Part shown: positions 56,977 through 64,000 of the stretch, one piece after another | Layout: each line of letters begins with the position of its first letter | Numbering within the stretch: position 1 is the stretch's first letter | NCBI RefSeq assembly: GCF_027579695.1 | Contig: NC_083577.1 | Span: 56,450,283-56,514,282, forward strand | DNA: 64,000 nucleotides | Reading direction: 5' to 3' | Origin: Neoarius graeffei | Lineage: Eukaryota > Chordata > Actinopteri > Siluriformes > Ariidae | The notes under the pieces: model-generated | Told to the model about the DNA's origin: nothing | Databases searched by the model: none | What the model saw: only the letters and a program-made list of their open reading frames with translations | Translations under genes and position numbers: made by a program

Positions 56977-57346
56977 TGTCTCATCTCATCTCTCATTATC
57001 TCTAGCCGCTTTATCCTTCTACAGGGTCGCAGGCAAGCTGGAGCCTATCCCAGCTGACTACGGGCGAAAGGCGGGGTACACCCTGGACAAGTCGCCAGGT
57101 CATCACAGGGCTGACACATAGACACAGACAACCATTCACACCTACGGTCAATTTAGAGTCACCAGTTAACCTAACCTGCATGTCTTTGGACTGTGGGGGA
57201 AACCGGACCACCCGGAGGAAACCCATGCAGACACGGGGAGAACATGCAAACTCCACACAGAAAGGCCCTCGCCGGCCCCGGGGCTCGAACCCAGGACCTT
57301 CTTGCTGTGAGGCGACAGCGCTAACCACTACACCACCGTGCCGCCT
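56977..57346 (-). mobile_element. Mermaid/DANA-type SINE (GATGA-tail subfamily)
   Basis: Full-length minus-strand copy, missing one short GTGAGTGTGAAT-type repeat unit in its core. No target duplication is seen; the left flank is a broken TTAA element and the right flank is unrelated, so a deletion accompanied or followed insertion. Confidence 0.88.
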
Positions 57347-57720
57347 TATTTCTTATCTATGTTTCTTATTAGTAATAGAGCATTCATCAGGGCCTGTTAT
57401 CTGACAAATATTCTCTACCTGTCTTGCCCTCTTTGAAACCCTGTCTCCTCAGTATATTGTTCTGGTTTTTTTTTTAATTATTCACAACAAGTTCAAGTTC
57501 TTTGATATTACAGGTGACCATGCTTTATTTACTTTAACTGAGCAATTACATACATCATAAGTAATTAAAAATAAATACCCTGTAAATAAACAATAGGTAT
57601 GGTGGCTAATGTCTCTTCTTGCATTTGTAATATCTCTTACTTGCTTTATTTTACAACATTTCCAGTATGGCTTCAAATAAAGTCATAAAGTATGATAACA
57701 TACAGTAAACAAACTAAAAA

Positions 57721-58359
57721 TGCGCTTAATAAACATGTGCTAAGGAGGTGCTTTCCCGTGCTGCTTGTTGGGGAAGATAGAGGCTGCGGCACGGCAGGAG
57801 GCCTATAATGATTTAGCATGCCTAGTACACAGCTCTCAATATGGCATTAAATATTCTCACAACACTTATAGGCTAAAATGATTAAGAAACTTTATATAAG
57901 TTCATAATTATGCCAATAACGCCACACATTGGCGTGCATATGTACAAACCTGTCTGAAACACCCGTCTTCAACTCAGACACCTCCTTCTCCCTCCTCTTC
58001 CTCTAAATTGACGGTGGGCAATTATCCAACTTCCGGCGAGTGCAGCATCATTAGATGCGCCACCTACCATAGGGGAGTGTGTACAGAAGGGAACACCTCT
58101 TTGCCTGTTTAGCCGTGCGTAAGGCATAATTGATCGATCGCAAGTGGTTGGCGCGACGCAATGGGTAGCCTAGATCAGATAGATAAACTAGATTTTTTTC
58201 AGCGTGAGAAATCGGAGGTATGGCGTGTGAAGACAGTCAAATGCGTGTGTCTCACGCTCATTGCGTGAGAGTTGGTAGCCCAGATTTAGAGGTGCCACAC
58301 GAGGTTGCAAATCGGGTTAATCCATTAACATTAGTTGGTGCGTAGACTGTTGCAGAGAA
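57721..58359 (+). repeat. 639-bp duplicated segment, copy 1
   Basis: Runs from TGCGCTTAATAAACATGTGC to GTTGCAGAGAA. Copy 2 is at 61670-62308, the same length, same orientation, with five differences seen by eye (about 99 percent identity) and no gaps. No protein frame and no inverted ends found; nature unknown. Confidence 0.9.
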
Positions 58360-59063
58360 GATCTCAAACCCCCAAAAAGTCACAGTTCTAGAGGGAATAT
58401 GCCACTTCTATGAAAAAGAAGAGGCAGGAAGAGTTTATAGACTGATAGAAGGTTAACTTTCATGCACTAAGGCAGGGGTATTCAATTAAGTCACTGAGGT
58501 CCAGCTATTAAATTTTGTCCAAGTAGAAGGTCCGAACCGAAGTCCAGCTTGTGTCTTATAGCCTTCCCCTATGTCCACATTTTCATATGGTTTCAACAAT
58601 ATTTATTGTTCATTTCCAATGCAGGAAATGAACTGAGTGCACAACTATCTCTTTTACCATAAATAAAAGTAGTCCCAGGAAAATAAATTCAAGGCCTTTA
58701 TTTCAGATTAAAAAAACAGAAACCTCAGAATAAAATAAAAAAGTGCAAACAGAGTGGAATAACTCCTTTTTCTCTTAAATTAAAGAGGTCCCAACCTGAA
58801 GAATTGAAGGCCTACACTTCAAGTAAAAAAGTCAACTCAGAAAACAGTAACTAAAAAGTGCAAACAGAGCACTGACTTCACATTTTCTCTTCTTTGTTCT
58901 TAAAATAAGGAGGTCCCAGCCTAAAAAAAAATGAGGGCCTAATTTTCAAGAAAAAAAAGTCCACATCTTCAGAAAACAAGTGGCTTTTGGGGGGGGGGGG
59001 GGGGGGATGCAAACAGAACATTTTTCTTTGAACTTTTCTCTTTTAATTCTTCTTTTACTCTTC

Positions 59064-59641
59064 TTAATGAGAAAAACGGGCATGTGGCTGACCTGCCAGT
59101 AATTTAAATCTTGGTTGGAGTGCCATTCTCATGCAGATATGTAGGTGTTCATTGTTGAGCCTAGAACGGTACTTGGTTTTGACAATGTTCATTGTGGAAA
59201 AAGCTGACTCACAGCTGTAAGTCGATCCAAACATAGTCAAGGTGTGCAGTGCTCCTTTGATTAGACCAGGGAACACACTCCAATGTGTTTATGTTGCTCC
59301 TAAATCCACGCTACTTTTAAGGAACATTCGTTTGCACGTTGCTGGGCTGTAAATGTATGTGTGATGAGTCGGGTAGACCTGTCATACTGTGCTTGCAGTT
59401 GGGTTATTTTGCGTGCCTTCAGCTCAGACTTCAGGGGATAACTTTGCTCAAAAGAGCTGTGCTTTGTTTCGTAGTGGCGCTTCACGTTGCCGCTTTTAAT
59501 TAATGCCACGTTTTCGGAGCATATGAGGCACACTGGTTTCGAACTGCTCGCCGGAAGAATGAACATATATTTCTCCATCCATTCATCTTTAAAACAACGA
59601 TTTTCCTTGTCTACTTTCCGCCGCCTTTTGGAGCAAGCCAT
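59064..59641 (-). pseudogene. hAT-Charlie (GTF2IRD2/ZBED5-type) transposase remnant
   Basis: N-terminal part: MACSKRRRKVDKENRCFKDE, FILPASSSKPVCLICSENVA and GNVKRHYETKHSSFEQSYP, a BED-like finger. C-terminal part: FGSTYSCESAFSTMNIVKTK then YRSRLNNEHLHICMRMAL, the conserved hAT dimerisation region. Roughly 400 catalytic residues between them are deleted; the junction is near 59277-59299. Confidence 0.85.
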
Positions 59642-59666
59642 GTTGTCTCGGTCGGTTGTCTCTTAA

Positions 59667-60294
59667 AGTGCCATTCCACCATTGGATGTATTTTTTTGGC
59701 ATAAAATACAATATATTTTATGACAACATGACTAGACAGAGAAATCTTTTAGCTTCAAAATGATATATCAACCATAATTTTTTGACAACGACAAGTATAT
59801 TAATTTTGCGACCAAAGTCACCTACCCTTTTAATTTCCGCGCGGTAGTGAAACGTGATGTCATCGGCAGGTTCCCCTTCTTGTGTGACGTGGCACAGATT
59901 ATCAGCAATGGCGGATAGAACGCGATTGTCAGCTTCGGAAAAGAAGCGAAGGAAAATAGCAAGTGATGCCCAAAGGAGACGGTCGATGGTGAATATCGGC
60001 ACAGCAATCGACAAGTGGAAATCACGTTCTATCCGCCATTGCTGATAATCTGTGCCACGTCACACGTGACGTGGTACACAAGAAGGGGAACCTACCGATG
60101 ACATCACGTTTCACTACCGTGCGGAAATTAAAAGGGTAGGTGACTTTGGTCGCAAAATTAATTTTACTTGTCGTTGTCAAAAAATGATGTTTGATACATC
60201 ATTTTGAAGCTAAAAGATTTCTCTGTCTAGTCATGTTGTCATAAAATATATTGTATTTTATGCCAAAGAATACATCCAATGGTGGAATGGCACT
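59667..60294 (+). mobile_element. TTAA-flanked foldback element with a captured ORF
   Basis: TTAA at 59663-59666 and 60295-60298. Both ends read AGTGCCATTCCACCATTGG inward and the arms pair for about 260 bases. The centre, about 90 bases, continues a frame that starts in the left arm: MADRTRLSASEKKRRKIASD, then RRRSMVNIGTAIDKW (from 59908). Kolobok-like by TSD and AG termini. Confidence 0.88.
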
Positions 60295-60632
60295 TTAACT
60301 TCACTCTCTTCCTCTCTGCTCGTTGCTCTGCTGTGGTGCGCTGGGTAAACTAATGATTTTATTGGCTCAACTGAGTGAAGCTATTGTTGTATTAACTGGA
60401 GTAGCAGCGCCCACTGTCAATAGCCACGACCGTCCAAAATAATGCTTCATGAAAATTACTTAATCTCGTGAATTTACCATTGGTCACGGGTCCGGACAGA
60501 ACAATCACTGGGTCTGGATCCGGACCGAGGTCCGCCCTTTGGTGATGCCTGCACTAAGGGGTTCTTAAACAATGAGCACTGATCGTAATATGCTGATGAA
60601 GTTGTGAATGTTTTTCTTTCTATGTTTTTCAG

Positions 60633-60800
60633 ATGGCTAGCAACAGTAATACAAGTAGTACCGGTGGTGCAAAGCACAACACCAGAAAGGACAATTATGT
60701 TTGGTTAATTGGTCCCACTTCCAAGGAACTGTCTGGGAGAAAGCTTCCTTCTGCTAGGGAAGTCCTTAGTGTGTTCTTTTATCTCCACAAGATACCATAA
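60633..60800 (+). CDS. Exon-like frame in the CACTA element, unknown product
   Basis: A 55-residue frame, MASNSNTSSTGGAKHNTRKD then NYVWLIGPTSKELSGRKLPS and AREVLSVFFYLHKIP, begins right after a strong acceptor-like tract (TTTTTCTTTCTATGTTTTTCAG spans 60610-60632). I recall the L-P-x-R-EVLxxFFYLHK pattern from uncharacterised fish proteins, but cannot name the family. It could be a CACTA accessory exon or a captured host exon. The upstream partner is missing. Confidence 0.35.
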   Translation: MASNSNTSSTGGAKHNTRKDNYVWLIGPTSKELSGRKLPSAREVLSVFFYLHKIP

Positions 60801-61083
60801 TACCGAAGGGTTTAGAAAATCGCAGACAAGTAATAGCTATTGTTACTTTGAACACAGGAAGTTATATTACTGTATTGTTTGTATTAATATGAAACAGCTA
60901 ATAAGCCACGTTATTTTATATTGTGTCTTGAGCGAAAACTTTAATGGCTTTGTGGCACCTCTAAACATTGTTCAAGCTTAACCAAATTTCGCACAATAAC
61001 TTCTTTTAGGCAATGTAAAAAAAAAAAAGGTAAGGTGGTCGTACCAAAATCCTAAAAAAAAAAAATTTGGGACCACCCTAGTG

Positions 61084-61305
61084 TGCAGGCGTGTAGATTG
61101 ATGGCTTTGTACATAAACATAACTAAAGAATCGTTTTACTGTTCAAGAGACAGTACTTCAAAATGAGGTGCATGACTTAACCTTCATATAAACAGCAGAG
61201 TACATTTGTTTAATATGACACTGATGTATAAAATCATTAAAACACTCATTTCTGTACCTGTATTCTGTATTGATAAACATTTATAAATCTTATAAAGTTA
61301 AGTAA
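61084..61305. other. No feature recognised
   Basis: AT-rich flank of the CACTA element. Confidence 0.4.
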
Positions 61306-61532
61306 GGGTGGCACGGTGGTGTAGTGGTTAGCACTGTTGCCTCACAGCAAGAAGGTTCTGGGTTCAAGCCCAGTGGCCGGCAAGGGCCTTTCTGTGCGGA
61401 GTTTGCTGCGGCCAGATTTGGTCTCCTAGTCAATGCCAAACCAGCTTCACTGGGAGACCAAGTTATGTTAGATTGATGCTGAAAGGTAAAACTGAAATGG
61501 GATTATGGGAGATGCTTGAATTGCTGGTCCAA

Positions 61533-62533
61533 ATTCATAAGACTGTTTTCTTTGGATTGGAATGTTTAAGAAATATTGAAGTTGGGTTGTCAAAACTGTG
61601 GGTGGTAAAAGAGAGCAACTGGACTTGCTTGAAGACGTTTCACCTCTCATCCGAAAGGCTTCGAAGAAGTGCGCTTAATAAACATGTGCTAAGGAGGTGC
61701 TTTCCCGTGCTGCTTGTTGGGGAAGATAGAGGCTGCGGCACGGCAGGAGGCCTATAATGATTTAGCATGCCTAGTACACAGCTCTCAATATGGCATTAAA
61801 TATTCTCACAACACTTATAGGCTAAAATGATTAAGAAACTTTATATAAGTTCATAATTATGCCAATAACGCCACACATTGGCGTGCATATGTACAAACCT
61901 GTCTGAAACACCCGTCTTCAACTCAGACACCTCCTTCTCCCTCCTCTTCCTCTAAATTGACGGTGGGCAATTATCCAACTTCCGGCGAGTGCAGCATCAT
62001 TAGATGCGCCACCTACCATAGGGGAGTGTGTACAGAAGGGAACACCTTTTTGCCTGTTTAGCCGTGCGTAAGGCATAATTGATCGATCGCAAGTGGTTGG
62101 CGCGACGCAATGGGTAGCCTAGATTAGATAGATAAACTAGATTTTTTTCAGCGTGAGAAATCGGAGGTATGGCGTGTGAAGACAGTCAAATGCGTGTGTC
62201 TCACGCTCATTGCGTGAGAGTTGGCAGCCCAGATTTAGAGGTGCCACACGAGGTTGCAAATCAGGTTAAGCCATTAACATTAGTTGGTGCGTAGACTGTT
62301 GCAGAGAAATTCATAAGACTGTTTTCTTTGGATTGGAATGTTTAAGAAATATTGAAGTTGGGTTGTCAAAACTGTGGGTGGTAAAAGAGAGCAACTGGAC
62401 TTGCTTGAAGATTCTTGAAGACGTTTCACCTCTCATCCGAAAGGCGAAGCCTTTCGGATGAGAGGTGAAACGTCTTCAAGAATCTTCAAGCAAGTCCAGT
62501 TGCTCTCTTTTACCACCCACAGTTTACCATGAC
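61533..62533. mobile_element. Penelope-like or LINE-like 3' repeats, direct and inverted
   Basis: A repeat beginning ATTCATAAGACTG and ending TCATCCGAAAGGC occurs at 61533-61668 and again at 62309-62444, flanking the 639-bp segment. It is followed by its inverted copy (62449-62522), giving a hairpin with arms of about 75 bases. The GACGTTTCACCTCTCATCCG motif is a widespread fish retroelement 3' end that I associate with Penelope-like elements, which often carry tandem or inverted partial copies. The assignment is tentative. Confidence 0.45.
61670..62308 (+). repeat. 639-bp duplicated segment, copy 2
   Basis: Gap-free match to 57721-58359. Here it lies between two direct copies of the ATTCATAAGACTG repeat, within the insertion that split the 61306 SINE. 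Confidence 0.9.
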
Positions 62534-62539
62534 CTGGAT

Positions 62540-62930
62540 GACTGAGAATCTTCACAGACAGGTTGTCAAGACTGTTCCAATTTCCAAATTATAGACTAAA
62601 TATACAGTTATTTGATACTATTTTTCACACTGAGCAATAAAATTGAAGATTTTCTTATTTTTCACTTTCTTAAAATACATAATATTATGAAAGTTGATAA
62701 AACAATAACTTAAACTCATAGTGTAATTTTAGTATTTTACCATATTTATGAAGTTATGGTAACTTGGCACTGCATTAACTATGTTGATATTATGCTGGCT
62801 GAAACGAGGATTCGTAATGCGGCAATTTGCATCACAGAATATGCCGCAGCGGTGCAGCCTCATGGACTCTGGGGCCTGTGATTGTATTGCCCAGACCAGT
62901 TGGTCTCCTAGTGGAAAATCCTTAAAAAAT
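62540..62930. other. Right part of the insertion, unassigned
   Basis: AT-rich. The motif GGTCTCCTAGT near 62903 repeats one at 61420, in the same orientation, close to both edges of the insertion. Confidence 0.3.
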
Positions 62931-63281
62931 GCTCTGGTGTTCGTATGGGTTTCCCCCACAGTCCAAAGACATGCAGGTTAGGCTAACTGGTGGCTCTAAA
63001 TTGACCGTAGATGTGAATGGTTGTCTCTGTATCAGCCCTGCGATGACCCGGCGACTTGTCCAGGGTGTACCCCGCCTCTCACCCATAGTCAGCTGGGATA
63101 GGCTCCAGCTTGCCTGCAACCCTGTAGGACAGGATAAGCGGCTACAGATACAGATGGATGGATTAAGTTAAGTAGTAAGAACTTTACTCCTACTTTACTA
63201 CTTCCCAGCCAGCATGGCTTTTTGGGGCCCATAGGATTACAAGTGGACTTGTTCGATTCTGTGGGTATGGGCTCTGACATC

Positions 63282-63515
63282 TGTGTGGTGCAGTGGGTAG
63301 CAATGTTGCCTCACAGCTCCAGTCTTCCTGGATTGATCCTGAGCTCTGGTTGGTGTCTGTGTGGAGTTCCACCTGTTCTTCTCATGTGGGTTTCCTCCCA
63401 CAATCATTACACGGTAGGTGACAGCTAAATTGTCCAAGGCCCAGTCTTTCTGGCAGAGGCTCAGGATCCAACTCTGCTCTGAGAAGAATAAAGCACTTAC
63501 TGAACATGAATGATT
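63282..63515 (+). mobile_element. Old DANA/Mermaid-related SINE
   Basis: GTGGTGCAGTGGGTAGCAAT head with a diverged B-box, core GTGGGTTTCCTCCCACAAT, 3' end GAATAAAGCACTTACTGAAC. Same old family as 16999-17215. Confidence 0.65.
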
Positions 63516-63704
63516 AATACTAATACTGAGGCTCATTTGGGTTAAAGTGGGTTGTTCCGAAAATCTTTATATATGGAGACCATATGGGCCCTTAGTATTT
63601 AAGTAGTTAATACAAATCTCATGCATAGTGGGGCATACAAATATTTCTTCTTTTAAACGAAATGCACAACTAAATAAATATAAAATGTAATTTATGAAAC
63701 ATGG

Positions 63705-64000
63705 ATAATGGCCTGAATATTAGAGAAGCAGCCTTAGGCCCAAAGGGTTGCTGGTTTGATTCCCAGGACCGGCAGTAAAAATGTGAGGGGAGTTGAGTGA
63801 ATGAACAGCACTTTTCCTTCCCTCTGTATCATGGCTGAAGTGCCCTTGAGCAAGGCACCTAACCCCCAACTGCTCCCCAGGTGCTGTAACTTAGCTGCCT
63901 ACTGCTCTGGGTATGTGTGCACGCTCATTGCTCATTTGTGTGCATGCGTGTATTCACTGCTTCAGATGGGTCAAATGCAGAGGAGGAATTTCACTGTGGT
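63705..64000 (+). mobile_element. tRNA-derived SINE running off the window
   Basis: Head with GGTTTGATTCCC B-box, then the conserved body GTGCCCTTGAGCAAGGCACC and GCAGAGGAGGAATTTCACTG. A third SINE type, cut by the window edge. Confidence 0.65.

Larger units (their letters stand above)
58473..60551 (-). mobile_element. hAT-Charlie transposon, internally deleted
   Basis: Ends CAGGGGTATTCAATTAAG and inverse CAGGCATCACCAAAG. Exact 8-base duplication CACTAAGG at 58465-58472 and 60552-60559. It keeps an N-terminal finger exon (59300-59641) and a C-terminal dimerisation fragment (59064-59276), but the middle of the transposase is gone. A TTAA foldback element sits at 59667-60294. A G run of about 18 is at 58988-59006. 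Confidence 0.9.
55826..61083 (+). mobile_element. CACTA/EnSpm-type element, 5.3 kb with insertions
   Basis: Left end CACTAGGGTGGTCCC, right end GGGACCACCCTAGTG, perfect over 15 bases, flanked by TG on both sides. CACTA termini with a 2-3 base duplication define EnSpm. Near each end is a T or A run. Inside are a TTAA element, a SINE, a 639-bp duplicated segment and an hAT carrying another TTAA element. Own coding remnant: an exon-like frame at 60633-60800. Confidence 0.82.
61306..63165 (+). mobile_element. Mermaid-type SINE split by a 1.5-kb insertion
   Basis: The head (61306-61408) ends at GTGCGGAGTTTG and the 3' part resumes at about 62931 (GTGTTCGTATGGGTTTCCCC) to 63165 with a GGATGG tail. 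A stretch of about 19 bases between two GGTTTCC copies is missing at the rejoining. The insert has direct and inverted repeats described separately. Confidence 0.8.

Overview
The window looks like teleost nuclear DNA. It has vertebrate-type spliced genes with GT/AG introns, many fish-type tRNA-derived SINEs (Mermaid/DANA-like), Tc1, hAT, PIF/Harbinger, CACTA and Kolobok-like DNA transposons, and long (CA)n, (TA)n and GATA-type microsatellites. The repeat mix resembles that of ostariophysan fish such as catfish, but that placement is a guess.

Four host genes can be read with confidence. stx19 (minus, 11408-12295) is a single-coding-exon SNARE with a cysteine-rich tail. rsph1 (minus, 18370-23318, eight coding exons) is a MORN-repeat radial-spoke protein of motile cilia. 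cln5 (plus, 24255-26552, four exons) is a lysosomal enzyme. fbxl3 (minus, 31745-39874, four coding exons) is the F-box/LRR receptor for cryptochrome ubiquitylation. rsph1 and cln5 are divergent over a 936-bp shared promoter. That interval holds a perfect RFX X-box palindrome near the rsph1 start and a CACGTGAC (CLEAR-like) E-box near the cln5 start. cln5 and fbxl3 are tail to tail, as in the human CLN5-FBXL3 pair.

Layout: 1-11400 is gene-poor, with an hAT, a TTAA-flanked element and several SINEs. 11408-12295 is stx19, followed by an AT-rich flank to 18.3 kb. 18.3-26.6 kb holds rsph1 and cln5, with a near-complete Tc1 in rsph1 intron 2 and a small LTR-type (TRIM) fossil in cln5 intron 1. 26.6-31.7 kb is spacer with MITEs. 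31.7-39.9 kb is fbxl3, whose introns are packed with transposons; one MITE ends five bases into intron 2. From 40.2 kb to the end no host gene is recognised. That part is a stack of nested transposons: a Tc1 holding an hAT, which holds a Kolobok-like element, which holds another hAT; a second Tc1 holding a SINE; a Tc1 derivative holding an hAT that holds a Harbinger and a SINE; a foldback element with a telomere-like centre; and a 5.3-kb CACTA element filled with other insertions.

Transposon boundaries were set by reading terminal inverted repeats and target-site duplications by eye. Coordinates are therefore good to a few bases where a TSD is quoted and looser elsewhere. Family names rest on TSD length, terminal bases and recognisable protein fragments, not on a database search.
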